Below, in pieces: positions 1-8,994 of a stretch of DNA of 64,000 nt (positions are counted from its first letter, which is position 1; each line of letters starts with the position of its first letter). The notes beneath the pieces are model-generated. The model made no database searches. It was not told the origin of the DNA and was given only the letters and a program-made list of their open reading frames with translations. A program made the position numbers and the translations under genes. The stretch covers positions 1,164,744-1,228,743 of the forward strand of contig NZ_QKUF01000001.1 of the NCBI RefSeq assembly GCF_003253565.1. The letters are read 5' to 3'. This DNA is from Thermosporothrix hazakensis. GTDB lineage: Bacteria > Chloroflexota > Ktedonobacteria > Ktedonobacterales > Ktedonobacteraceae.

Positions 1-2
1 AC

Positions 3-2156
3 GAACTGTTGCGCGATATCGAGAAAGATACCGTCGATTTTCGCGCAAACTACGATAACACAGGGAAAGAACCGACCGTTCTTCCGGCTCGTCTGCCCAA
101 TCTGCTCTTGAACGGCTCTACCGGCATTGCTGTCGGTATGGCAACGAATATTCCCCCCCATAACCTGAACGAGGTCTGCGATGGCATCGCTTACCTGATT
201 GATCATCCCGATGCCACCACCGAAGATCTCTCTCGCATTATTCGCGGGCCAGATTTCCCGACCGGCGGCATCATCCAGGGCCGTGAGGGTATCCGCAATA
301 TGTACGCAAATGGACGGGGGCGAGTTGTAATTCGCGCCCGTACGCAGATTGAGGAATCTGAACGCGGCCGCATCAGCATTATTGTGACCGAGCTTCCCTA
401 TCAGGTCAACAAGGCTGAGCTGGTCAAGAAAATTGCTGAGCTCACACGTGACAAGAAGATCGACGGCATCTCCGAGATTCGCGATGAGTCCGACCGCCGG
501 GGCATGCGTGTGGTCATCGAACTCAAACGTGATGCCAATCCTCACAGCGTCCTGAACTCGCTCTTCAAGTACACCGCAATGCAGAGCTCGTTCCACGCCA
601 ATATGCTGGCACTGGTCGATCAGCAGCCACAGACGCTGACGCTCAAGAAGTTCTTGCAGCACTACATCTCGCATCGCGAGTCAGTCATCACACGCCGAAC
701 CCAATTCGACCTGAAAAAGGCCGAGGCACGCCGCCACATCCTCGAAGGGCTCAAACTCGCTCTCGACCACCTGGATGCGGTTATCAACACGATTCGCAAT
801 TCCAGGCGCGATACCGCAGGTCTGGCCGAAGAACTACAGACAACCTTTGGCTTCTCGAACGAGCAGGCAAGGGCGGTCCTGGATATGCGCCTCTCCAGCC
901 TGGCCGCACTGCAACGGCAGAAAATCGAAGACGAGTTGCAGGAAGTTCAGCGCCATATCCACTACTATCAGATGGTGTTGAGCGATATCAATGAAGTTCG
1001 CAAGATCATCAAGCAGGACCTTGAGGATCTGAAAGAGAAGTATGGCGACCCACGGCGCACCGAGATTCAGGAAGCTGAAGTCACCGAGTTCAAGGATGAG
1101 GACCTCATTCCGAACGAGGAAGCAGTTGTCACGCTTACTGAGAAGGGCTATATCAAGCGCCTGCCATCCAACACCTATCGCGCACAGCGCCGGGGTGGAC
1201 GCGGCGTTACAGGTATGGTTACACGCGAGGATGATGCCGTCCGTCACCTGCTTGTCACCCATGCGCATGACAGCCTGCTCTTCTTTACCGATCGTGGGCG
1301 CGTCTTCCAGCTTCGCACCTTTGAGCTACCCGATGTCAGCCGCACCGCACGCGGTGAGCATCTCATCAATCTGATCTCGATTGAGCAGCGCGAACGCGTC
1401 ACAGCGATTGTCTCTGTCCCGAAAGACGTAAGCCGTGACTATATGATTCTGGCAACCCGCAAGGGCGAGGTCAAGAAAACGGCTATGTCCGAATTTGAGG
1501 TCGTACGCCGTGCCGGCCTGATCGCAATGAATCTTGAAGATGATGATGAGCTGATCGGCGCCAAGCTTGCTCGCGAAGATGATGACGTGCTACTTGTCAC
1601 CGCTCATGGCCATGCCACCCGCTTTGCCGTCAACCAGCTTCGGCGGGCTTCCCGCACCAGCGGCGGTGTCCGTGGTATCCGGCTTGAGGATGGCGATCGC
1701 GTGGTATCGCTCAACGTGGCCCGGAAAGATAGCGAGGACAGCGAGGTGCTTGCCGTTACTGAGAAAGGCTATGGAAAGCGCACCTCTCTGAGCGAGTACC
1801 CGCTGCGTGGACGTGGTGGCACCGGTGTGATCACCTTCCGCATCACCAATAAAACGGGCCCTCTGGCGGCGGCACGTATCATTACTGAGAAGGATAACGA
1901 TCTGATGATTGTGTCCGCAAACGGAGTGGTAATCCGTACAGATGTTAATCTGGTGAAGCAGTCCAGCCGCATTACGCAGGGCGTGATCCTGATGAATGTT
2001 GCCGATGGGGATGCGGTCGTTTCAATCGCGACGACAAATGGCAAACGTCCTCAGGACACCACTGAGGAGTTCGACGAGAACACCGTTTCCGAACAGGAAG
2101 CAACAGAACCCGTTACGACAGACTCAACAACAGAAACCGTTGAGGAGCAGGAATAA
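3..2156 (+). CDS. gyrA: DNA gyrase subunit A (5' end outside window)
   Basis: The A subunit of type II topoisomerase gyrase, which introduces negative supercoils. The reading frame is already open at base 3, so about 150 N-terminal residues, including the catalytic tyrosine region, lie upstream of the window. Visible are the rest of the breakage-reunion domain (KDTVDF, PNLLLNGSTGIAVGMATNIPPHN), the long coiled-coil arm and the C-terminal beta-pinwheel. The GyrA box QRRGGRG is encoded near 1186-1206; that motif separates GyrA from ParC. The C-terminus is a long acidic Thr/Glu-rich tail, as in many gyrases. The gene ends at TAA and is followed at once by a perfect hairpin terminator. The identification is firm. 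Confidence 0.97.
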   Translation, partial: ELLRDIEKDTVDFRANYDNTGKEPTVLPARLPNLLLNGSTGIAVGMATNIPPHNLNEVCDGIAYLIDHPDATTEDLSRIIRGPDFPTGGIIQGREGIRNMYANGRGRVVIRARTQIEESERGRISIIVTELPYQVNKAELVKKIAELTRDKKIDGISEIRDESDRRGMRVVIELKRDANPHSVLNSLFKYTAMQSSFHANMLALVDQQPQTLTLKKFLQHYISHRESVITRRTQFDLKKAEARRHILEGLKLALDHLDAVINTIRNSRRDTAGLAEELQTTFGFSNEQARAVLDMRLSSLAALQRQKIEDELQEVQRHIHYYQMVLSDINEVRKIIKQDLEDLKEKYGDPRRTEIQEAEVTEFKDEDLIPNEEAVVTLTEKGYIKRLPSNTYRAQRRGGRGVTGMVTREDDAVRHLLVTHAHDSLLFFTDRGRVFQLRTFELPDVSRTARGEHLINLISIEQRERVTAIVSVPKDVSRDYMILATRKGEVKKTAMSEFEVVRRAGLIAMNLEDDDELIGAKLAREDDDVLLVTAHGHATRFAVNQLRRASRTSGGVRGIRLEDGDRVVSLNVARKDSEDSEVLAVTEKGYGKRTSLSEYPLRGRGGTGVITFRITNKTGPLAAARIITEKDNDLMIVSANGVVIRTDVNLVKQSSRITQGVILMNVADGDAVVSIATTNGKRPQDTTEEFDENTVSEQEATEPVTTDSTTETVEEQE

Positions 2157-2178
2157 ACTGCCTGCTTTCTCGAAAGAA

Positions 2179-2215
2179 GCAAAGAAGCCCTGGTCTCTTG
2201 TCAGGGCTTCTTTGC
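2179..2215. terminator. Bidirectional terminator between gyrA and the minus-strand small gene
   Basis: A perfect 14-bp inverted repeat (2179-2192 with 2202-2215) encloses a 9-nt loop. The arms contain AAAGAAG/CTTCTTT, so there is a U-rich flank in both directions. It lies just after the gyrA stop and touches the stop of the convergent gene. Confidence 0.85.
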
Positions 2216-2216
2216 T

Positions 2217-2600
2217 TTAGTTCAACTGAATCGAAATGGCTCTTGTTTCGCGACGCAGGCGTTTGCCTGAACGCACCTGTCTGGCCGCGGTACGATCTTT
2301 TTGCGCCTCAACCTTAATCATCGGGAATGGACGATGAAATTCTTCGGCCATTGCCTCGGCCTTTTGCTCCGACAATAGCGCCCGCTGCTCATAGGCACGG
2401 GCCAGAATATCCCGCTTTACCTCGTCTGCAACCTCTGTAAGCAGCAGGTAAGCCAGCGTGAATTCTGGTTTTCCCTGCTCAGCATAGGTATCGGCACAGG
2501 TCAGGCCGTCAGCTCCTTGCTCAAGCTGCTCATTCGCCAGTCGTAGAAACACATCCTTTAGCGTGTCCCGATAGAGTTCGTTAAATGACCCGTCTGCCAT
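2217..2600 (-). CDS. Hypothetical protein, 127 aa
   Basis: No family recognised. The protein begins MADGSFNELYRDTLKDVF, is predicted mostly helical with many Glu/Gln/Ala, and ends in a strongly basic stretch (RSGKRLRRETRA). No membrane segment or signal peptide is seen. The ATG at 2600 is preceded by CAGGAG about 10 nt upstream, which supports this start. It is convergent with gyrA across a shared terminator. The helical, charged composition would suit a small cytosolic adaptor, but nothing in the context indicates a role. It looks like a real gene because of the ribosome binding site, clean codon use and tight fit to the terminator. Confidence 0.65.
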   Translation of the reverse strand: MADGSFNELYRDTLKDVFLRLANEQLEQGADGLTCADTYAEQGKPEFTLAYLLLTEVADEVKRDILARAYEQRALLSEQKAEAMAEEFHRPFPMIKVEAQKDRTAARQVRSGKRLRRETRAISIQLN

Positions 2601-2690
2601 GCCAAAAATACTCCTGTTCTCCTCTTGTCGAATCCTTGTCTATATTAGCTCTCGTCTCAATACTACCACAAATTGCATGCTCTATGCCCC

Positions 2691-4343
2691 TCACGGCGTT
2701 GTCTCATAGAGATAGATCGAGACAGTCCGCGAGGTATACTGCGCGTTCTTGTGGAAATGTTGATCCATCCAGCTCAGCGCCTGCTCCAGACGAGCCGAAG
2801 CCGCGTCATCACGCACACGTCCGACAATGAAGAAGATGCGCGCGTGTTTCTGGCCGTATCGCTGTAGTGCCGCCGGATCAACGGCCTCATCCGGTCCAGC
2901 GGAACGCAGAGGACCAAACATCTGCCAGGAGAAGGCCCCGGGGCTCTCAGGCTCGAAATGAGCGGGACCAGGATACGCGTGCAGATAGTATTCAACCGCG
3001 ATCTGACATCCCTGCTGCACTGTATTGTCATAGCATACCAGGCCGTCCTCTGTCCGGGCGCGCTCCTGCATCCAATGCGTGGCCGCATTCCAGTCTTCCA
3101 CCTGCGCGCTGCGATAATAGTAGCTCGTTCCTGTCAGAGCCAACGCCAGCAACACCAGCAGACAGATCCCCCTGAGCCACACCTGACGCAGTGCCGCGAT
3201 CCCCACTCCCGCCAGCAACAGGAAGGGAGGCACAACCGTTACCAGATAACGTGCAGAAAAGAGCCGCCAGGGACTCAACGACACCACATAAGCGATCACA
3301 ATGGGCAGCAGGAACCAGCACAACAGTGCCCAGACGATCGGCACCACCGATCCAGGCACTCCGTATAGCTTGTTGATACGTCCCTTGAACGAGACAAAAC
3401 GTAGCAACGCCACACTGATGCCAACAAGCGCGATCAGAGCCAGCACCACCAGAAAATACTTTTGATAGCCGCCAATGGTATAGAGCAGGTTTACAATCTC
3501 AGCCAGGTGCGGCGCTGGTAGCCAGCCCGTCTTAGCCCCACGCGGAATGAGCAGCGCCAGCGGAATACTCAGTACACCTACGGTCAGCACGCTGATACCA
3601 AGCGGCACTTTCTGAGCCATGATGCGCTCTCGCCATTCCTGACTGAGCAAGGCCATGACGAGCAGCCCGACCAGTTGCCCGCATAGAATCAACCAGCTGA
3701 ACATATGAGCATAGATCGCGCCGATCAGGGCCAGCACATGGCAGATCCACCAGCGTTTCTTCTGTTGGGTCAATCCCTCAAAGAGGGCAGACCAGGCCAG
3801 GCAGAGGAGCAAGACTTGCAAGGCATATGCACGCGTTTGCTGTGCATAGGTGAGCTGTAAAAAGTTGCATGCATAGAGGAGAACACCAACCGTCGCGGCC
3901 AGCAGGCCGAGATAACGCGAGGCCCAGAAATAAAGGATCAGTCCGCTACAAGCCATGAAGAGAGCAGAAGGAAGCCGAACCACAGCCTCTGTTGGCAAGA
4001 TCCCGAACCATCCCATGATTTGAAGCCATCCATGCAGCAAGAGATGATACAGGCTCATGTTCGGTTCCGCGTCAGTCACCAGATGCCAGACCTGAGAGAA
4101 CGGAAGACGCGCAAGTTCAACCGAAAAGGCTTCATCAAACCAGATACTTGGTTGTCCCAGGCGGAAGAGATCCAGCACCAGCATGCCCCCAAAGAGGACC
4201 AGACCGATCAGCAGCCGCCAGGAGAGACGGGCACTCACCCCGGAATGCGCTTTCCTGTCCAGTTTATCACTCAATGAGCCTACCGTTCCGCTGCCTGCCA
4301 CCATATCCCCGCTGTTTTTCTTCTGTATTCTGTGAGAATCCAT
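2691..4343 (-). CDS. GT39-like (ArnT/PMT fold) membrane glycosyltransferase
   Basis: An integral membrane GT-C glycosyltransferase of about 550 aa that would transfer a sugar from a polyprenyl-phosphate donor outside the membrane. After a soluble N-terminal stretch of roughly 45 residues comes the first membrane helix, then the loop motif WFDEAFSVELA, matching the acidic D-E motif of the first external loop in this superfamily. About ten further hydrophobic segments and a C-terminal soluble domain follow. A GTG at 4349 is possible, but the ATG at 4343 has AAAGG six bases upstream and is preferred. The acceptor cannot be told from sequence. The gene stands alone, divergent from the next glycosyltransferase gene. 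Confidence 0.75.
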   Translation of the reverse strand: MDSHRIQKKNSGDMVAGSGTVGSLSDKLDRKAHSGVSARLSWRLLIGLVLFGGMLVLDLFRLGQPSIWFDEAFSVELARLPFSQVWHLVTDAEPNMSLYHLLLHGWLQIMGWFGILPTEAVVRLPSALFMACSGLILYFWASRYLGLLAATVGVLLYACNFLQLTYAQQTRAYALQVLLLCLAWSALFEGLTQQKKRWWICHVLALIGAIYAHMFSWLILCGQLVGLLVMALLSQEWRERIMAQKVPLGISVLTVGVLSIPLALLIPRGAKTGWLPAPHLAEIVNLLYTIGGYQKYFLVVLALIALVGISVALLRFVSFKGRINKLYGVPGSVVPIVWALLCWFLLPIVIAYVVSLSPWRLFSARYLVTVVPPFLLLAGVGIAALRQVWLRGICLLVLLALALTGTSYYYRSAQVEDWNAATHWMQERARTEDGLVCYDNTVQQGCQIAVEYYLHAYPGPAHFEPESPGAFSWQMFGPLRSAGPDEAVDPAALQRYGQKHARIFFIVGRVRDDAASARLEQALSWMDQHFHKNAQYTSRTVSIYLYETTP

Positions 4344-4805
4344 ACTCACCCTTTACTTCTTTGTGATACAGTTTCTTTATGTCACCCGGTCCTCTCCTTC
4401 CTCCGAAACCATTTTCCACCTACCGGCTCAACTTCAGCTTACTATACCACCTGGATGCTTTCTTTCTATACTTTGTAGCACAAGGGGCCCATTTTGAGAA
4501 AGACAGCGAAGGACGACCCACCAAACTTCATAGCATCTGCACAATGCTCCTCTTCATATTACTCCATCTCTACCATTTAAAAATTGAAAAGCATGATACT
4601 ATCTTCCATAATTTCTCTTATCCTCCAGAGATAGTGTTACTCGCCTCTTCTTTTTCCGTTTGAATCAACAAGCACAACCATAAGAAAGGAAGAACAGGCA
4701 AGGATGCACCATCCAGAAGCATACTTTGTGCCTGCCAGAAACACATATGGGTGCTCCTGAAAGGGGACGCACCTGTTATCGGCAGCTAGTCAGGATAAAG
4801 GTTAC
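4344..4805. other. Intergenic region between divergent glycosyltransferase genes
   Basis: This AT-rich spacer holds a candidate promoter for the plus-strand gene (separate entry). A 94-codon plus-strand frame at 4379-4663 exists but has no ribosome binding site or recognisable family, so it is not called. Confidence 0.6.
4584..4612 (+). promoter_or_regulatory. Candidate sigma-70-type promoter
   Basis: TTGAAA (4584-4589), a 17-bp spacer, then CATAAT (4607-4612). It would give a leader of about 190 nt for the gene starting at 4806. Found by eye only. Confidence 0.4.
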
Positions 4806-6062
4806 ATGGATCTATCGAACGACGCACACACCCAGAATATTCCTCTGGAGCCAATATTTCCGGCACCACTTCCCATCACCGAATTTCAGCAACAGCTTGC
4901 GCCCACCCGCCCGGCTCAGGTCTTTCGCCCCTGGCAAAAAGCGGCTCTGGCTGTCCTTCCACTCTATACTGCAACACATATTGCCTATTTTCTACTCACC
5001 TATTTGAGTAGTCTTTTTCATCTGGAAAATTTTACGCAGAAATCCCTGGCATTACCCATGCTCCTCTCATGGTGGGGACGCTGGGACACTGACCATTTTG
5101 TATTTATTGCCAGTAAGGGCTATGACGAGGCCTGGCGGACCGCATTTTTTCCGCTCTATCCCCTATTTGAATCTGGCCTGGCCCTCCTCACCCGAAACGC
5201 GCTGGTGGCTGGGCTGCTGCTTTCTAACCTGGCCCTCTTCGGTGTCTTTGTCATATTGTATCGTCTGGTTGAGCGTGATTTTGGCACCATCCTGGCCGCC
5301 CGAACAACGCTCTATCTGGCACTCTTTCCGACGGCCTTCTTTCTCTCAGCAGCCTACAACGAATCGCTCTTCCTGTTCTTTACCCTGCTCTGCTTTTACC
5401 AGATTCGCAAAGGGCGCTGGTGGCTGGCGGGTCTGGTAGGCTTCCTTGCCTGCCTGACGCGCTCCGCTGGAATCCTGCTCTGTCTGCCCTTCTGCTATGA
5501 CTATCTGCGTCAGCATGGGTGGAACTGGCGGGCGCTGCGGCTGGATGGCCTGAGCGTACTGCTATTACCCACCGGTTTGGGGCTCTTCGCGCTCTATTGC
5601 TGGTATCGCTTCGGCGATCCGCTGGCCTTTTCCCATGCACAGGCGGGCTGGAATCGCGTTCTGAGTCTGCCCGGCTATGGTTTCCTGAAGGCGTTCGGCG
5701 TGATTCGTCAACAGCCGCTTCTGGGCTTTGCCTCAATCCATAACGTCATTGATCTCAGCACCGGGCTTATCTTGCTTGCGCTCACAGCCCTGACGTTTGT
5801 TGGCCCCTGGAAGTTCAGCGCCCGCGAGCGGGTCTACGCGCTCTATGGGCTTGTCGCTTATCTCTTTCTGATCCTCTTTCCCTCATACGATGGCTTTCCG
5901 CTCCAATCGCTCTCACGGTTAGTGCTGGAGCTCTTTCCAGCCTTTATCGTCCTGGCAAAGCTTGGGATGCAGAAACAGGTTCACCTGCACTATCTGGTAC
6001 TGGCAAGCTCCTTGCAAGCCTTTTTTCTACTACAATTTCTGGTTGGCTTCTGGACTGTTTAG
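4806..6062 (+). CDS. PIG-V-like mannosyltransferase (GT-C membrane protein)
   Basis: A multi-spanning protein of 418 aa resembling bacterial relatives of eukaryotic GPI mannosyltransferase II (PIG-V). Evidence is the order of motifs typical of that family: WWGRWDTDHF followed by FFPLYPLFE in the first external loop, then FLSAAYNESLFLFFTLL. About ten hydrophobic helices follow a soluble N-terminus of around 45 residues. It should use a lipid-linked sugar donor on the outer face of the membrane. The ATG at 4806 follows AGGATAAAGG. The stop overlaps by 4 bp the stop of the convergent CoA-transferase gene, with no terminator between them. The substrate is unknown. Confidence 0.75.
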   Translation: MDLSNDAHTQNIPLEPIFPAPLPITEFQQQLAPTRPAQVFRPWQKAALAVLPLYTATHIAYFLLTYLSSLFHLENFTQKSLALPMLLSWWGRWDTDHFVFIASKGYDEAWRTAFFPLYPLFESGLALLTRNALVAGLLLSNLALFGVFVILYRLVERDFGTILAARTTLYLALFPTAFFLSAAYNESLFLFFTLLCFYQIRKGRWWLAGLVGFLACLTRSAGILLCLPFCYDYLRQHGWNWRALRLDGLSVLLLPTGLGLFALYCWYRFGDPLAFSHAQAGWNRVLSLPGYGFLKAFGVIRQQPLLGFASIHNVIDLSTGLILLALTALTFVGPWKFSARERVYALYGLVAYLFLILFPSYDGFPLQSLSRLVLELFPAFIVLAKLGMQKQVHLHYLVLASSLQAFFLLQFLVGFWTV

Positions 6063-7429
6063 TAGAAACGAGCGGGTAGAAGGTGCAATGCATAGGCTGC
6101 CCGCTCTAACCCTTCACGGAACTGAGGAGCGGCCACCTCTATCAAGGCGCGTACCCGTTCCGCCAGATTACGCCCATGCAGCTCCGCGATGCCATATTCG
6201 GTTACAACGTAATGCACGTGCGCTCGTGATGTCGTAACCGCTGCACCCGGCGTCAAAATGGGAACAATCCGCGAGATATGTCCCTCAACCGGGTCCAGGC
6301 GCAGCGCTCCCAGATCCAGATGGGCCAGCGCCTCGGTACGATAGCTCGTTCGTGGCTCTCGGGCAGTAGCAGGAAGCGCGATAATCGGACGACCCCGCGG
6401 TGAGAGCGCCGCCCCACGCAGAAAGTCCATCTGCCCGCCCACACCGCTATAGGTATATGGTCCGATTGACTCTGCACAGACCTGACCTGTAAGATCAACC
6501 TGCAAGGCGCTATTGACCGCCACCATATGCTCGAATTGGCGAATAATCGCGGTATTATTGGTGTAGGTTGTGGGATGAAGTTCAACGGCAGGATTGTTGT
6601 CAATAAAATCAAGGACTCGTTGTGAGCCGAGCACAAAGCTTGAGACAATCTTTCCCTGATCCCGCTTCTTCCGGGCGCCGGTAATCACGCCTTTCTCGAC
6701 CAGATCCAGCACACCATCAGAAAACATCTCGGTATGCACACCCAGATCTTTGCGGTTATCCAGGGCTCGCAACACCGCATCGGGTATCGCGCCGATCCCA
6801 AGCTGAAGCGTCGCACCATCATCAATCAGCCGTGCTACATGCTGACCGATGCTCAGTTGTACCTCATCAGGCGTCTGACGGGCCACCACATACAATGGGG
6901 CCTCCCAGTGCACTGCGAAATGCACCCGCGAGAAGGGCAAAAAGCTTTCCCCATGCGTACGCGGTACATTGGGATTCACCAGCGCCACAACGGTACGCGC
7001 ATGCTGGACCGCCGCCAGCGTCACATCAACCGAGGGACCAAGCGAACAGTAGCCATGCCGATCGGGCGGCGATACCTGAATAAAGGCAACATCAATCGGG
7101 AGCTCCCCGCCCGGCTCAAACAACAACGGGATATCTGAGAGAAAGACAGGAGTATAGCTTGCTCTGCCACTATTGGCCGCTTCGCGCACATTTTCGGCCA
7201 CAAAAAACGAGCGCAAAAAGAAATGGCCTTCCCAACGCTCCTCGGTATAGGGAGTGGGACCATGCGTATGCATATGCACAATCTCGACATTATGCAGCTC
7301 TTCGCCCCGTCTGACAAGCGCCTCTGTCAGCGCGGTCGGGGTCGCGGCGGCCCCCTGTACAAACACTCTATCACCAGACTGCACGACACTGACCGCAGTC
7401 TCGATATCGCACCAAATCGTTCTTGACAC
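6059..7429 (-). CDS. Acetyl-CoA hydrolase / 4-hydroxybutyrate CoA-transferase family protein
   Basis: A 456-aa enzyme of the class I CoA-transferase superfamily, moving CoA between acyl groups or hydrolysing acetyl-CoA. The full-length family fold is present: an N-terminal half with VSPPDRHGYCSLG, and the active-site segment HTEMFSDGVLDLVEKGVITG, whose Glu forms the glutamyl-CoA thioester. The C-terminal motifs GVGGQMDFLRGA and VVTEYGIAELHGR are also present. The likely start is GTG at 7429 with AAGGAG upstream. The choice between acetate, 4-hydroxybutyrate and other carboxylates cannot be made from these motifs alone. It is convergent with the PIG-V-like gene and divergent from hisS. Confidence 0.85.
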   Translation of the reverse strand: MSRTIWCDIETAVSVVQSGDRVFVQGAAATPTALTEALVRRGEELHNVEIVHMHTHGPTPYTEERWEGHFFLRSFFVAENVREAANSGRASYTPVFLSDIPLLFEPGGELPIDVAFIQVSPPDRHGYCSLGPSVDVTLAAVQHARTVVALVNPNVPRTHGESFLPFSRVHFAVHWEAPLYVVARQTPDEVQLSIGQHVARLIDDGATLQLGIGAIPDAVLRALDNRKDLGVHTEMFSDGVLDLVEKGVITGARKKRDQGKIVSSFVLGSQRVLDFIDNNPAVELHPTTYTNNTAIIRQFEHMVAVNSALQVDLTGQVCAESIGPYTYSGVGGQMDFLRGAALSPRGRPIIALPATAREPRTSYRTEALAHLDLGALRLDPVEGHISRIVPILTPGAAVTTSRAHVHYVVTEYGIAELHGRNLAERVRALIEVAAPQFREGLERAAYALHLLPARFY

Positions 7430-7569
7430 TTTTAGACTCTCCTTCTTCCATCATGTGGGGAGAGATCGCCCCACTTCTATTTAGCACACATTCAGGTCTC
7501 ACGTTTCAGCATTTTTCAACGTGTTGTACTGGATTGTAAGAAAGTTGTGATATTCTTGTCTGCGATGTC

Positions 7570-7598
7570 TCTACAGTCATGTAAGAATCTGCTATAAT
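7570..7598 (+). promoter_or_regulatory. Promoter of hisS
   Basis: A perfect TATAAT at 7593-7598 preceded by TGC (extended -10), with TCTACA as the -35 at 7570-7575 and 17-bp spacing. The predicted leader is about 35 nt, too short for a T-box. Confidence 0.55.
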
Positions 7599-7637
7599 AG
7601 CTCTATTCGCAAAGTGCTTGGAGGAGATAAGATCGTT

Positions 7638-8951
7638 ATGCCAGAACAATTTCGAGCATTACAGGGTTTTCGCGATATTCTGCCGGATGAGCAGCCCTAC
7701 TGGCGCTACTTCGAGCAGGTAGCGACCGAGGTTGCCACGCTTTTTGGATATCGCCGCATTGATACGCCTCTGCTTGAAGAGACAGCCGTCTTTCGCCGCA
7801 CATCCGGCGAATCGTCCGACATCGTGACGAAAGAGATGTATACCTTTGACGATCGCCCCGACAAAGAGGGACGCCGCCAGAGCATCACACTACGCCCGGA
7901 GGCAACGGCCAGCGTGATGCGTGCCTATATTGAGCATGGCATGTTCAAGCTCCCTCAGCCAGTCAAGCTGTTCTATCTTGATATGGCGATGTTCCGTCGT
8001 GAACGTCCTCAGGCCGGGCGCTATCGGCAGCACCATCAGTTCGGATGTGAGGCCATCGGAGAAGAAGATCCAGCGCTTGACGCCGAGATCATCGGTCTGC
8101 TTCATGAACTCTTTACCCGCCTGGGATTGAAACACATCCGTGCCTCTATCAACAGCATTGGCGATCAGAACTGCCGCCCGCAGTATGTTGAGCTGCTGAA
8201 GGAATACTATCGCCCGCTACTGGACGATTGCTGTGATGATTGTAAAGTGCGCTATACCAAGAACCCATTGCGCATGCTTGACTGTAAAGATCCCAGGGAC
8301 CAGGCGAAAATTGCCGCGGCACCCAAAATCTCCGAGCATCTTTGCGAAGCCTGTCAGGCCCATTTCGACGCCGTGAAACAGTATCTCACCGCCTATGGTG
8401 TGCCCTATGTCCACGATCCATTGATCGTCCGTGGTCTGGATTACTATACCCGTACCGTGTTCGAGTTCACCAACGAAAAGGATAAGCTGGCGATCAATGG
8501 CGGTGGCCGCTATGATGGCCTTGCCGAACTCCTGGGTGGCCCACATACACCCGGGATTGGCTTTGGGCTTGGGATTGAGCGTATCATCAATGAGATGAAG
8601 CGTCAGGGGATTGAGCCGCCCCCAGAGCGCTCTACTGAGGTCTTTGTGGTCTACTTTGACCGCAAGCCAGAACTCAAACAGGCCGCGGTTGAGATCACGG
8701 CCCAGTTGCGCCATGCCGGTCTTAAAACCGAGATGAGCTATGGAGACCGCAGCCGGAAAGCGCAGCTCAAGCAGGCCAATAATTCACATGCGTCCTATGC
8801 AGTCCTGATCATGGAGGATGAGCTGACGCGCAACGCCGTCATTTTGAAGAACATGCAAGCAGAAGAGTCCGACCTTGAGAGCAAGCAGGTTGAGGTTGAT
8901 CGCTCTCAATTGGTCGACCATCTCACTCAGACCCTGAATCAGGGACAGTAG
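7638..8951 (+). CDS. hisS: Histidyl-tRNA synthetase
   Basis: A class II aminoacyl-tRNA synthetase charging tRNA-His. It has the normal length of 437 aa. Class II motif 2 is seen as RRERPQAGRYRQHHQFGCE, the histidine-specific motif as RGLDYYTRTVFEF, motif 3 as GIGFGLGIER, and GGGRYDGL between them; a C-terminal anticodon-binding domain follows. The insertion domain carries two paired cysteine motifs (CCDDC and CEAC), plausibly a metal site. The ATG at 7638 is chosen because GGAGGAG lies 11 nt upstream; an in-frame GTG at 7614 sits within the ribosome binding region and is rejected. Confidence 0.97.
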   Translation: MPEQFRALQGFRDILPDEQPYWRYFEQVATEVATLFGYRRIDTPLLEETAVFRRTSGESSDIVTKEMYTFDDRPDKEGRRQSITLRPEATASVMRAYIEHGMFKLPQPVKLFYLDMAMFRRERPQAGRYRQHHQFGCEAIGEEDPALDAEIIGLLHELFTRLGLKHIRASINSIGDQNCRPQYVELLKEYYRPLLDDCCDDCKVRYTKNPLRMLDCKDPRDQAKIAAAPKISEHLCEACQAHFDAVKQYLTAYGVPYVHDPLIVRGLDYYTRTVFEFTNEKDKLAINGGGRYDGLAELLGGPHTPGIGFGLGIERIINEMKRQGIEPPPERSTEVFVVYFDRKPELKQAAVEITAQLRHAGLKTEMSYGDRSRKAQLKQANNSHASYAVLIMEDELTRNAVILKNMQAEESDLESKQVEVDRSQLVDHLTQTLNQGQ

Positions 8952-8959
8952 TACAGCGT

Positions 8960-8990
8960 GAGCCGGGGGGGCTTCCTCCCGGCTCCTTTT
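8960..8990 (+). terminator. Terminator of hisS
   Basis: GAGCCGGG (8960-8967) pairs with CCCGGCTC (8978-8985) and is followed by CTTTT. There is no U-tract on the other strand. Confidence 0.7.
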
Positions 8991-8994
8991 GCTT

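Noticed and set aside
4379..4663. 94-codon plus-strand frame in the spacer
   Set aside because: No ribosome binding site, and the candidate promoter for the downstream gene lies inside it.
7614..7637. Upstream GTG start for hisS
   Set aside because: It lies within the purine-rich ribosome binding region serving ATG 7638, and family proteins start at about the ATG.
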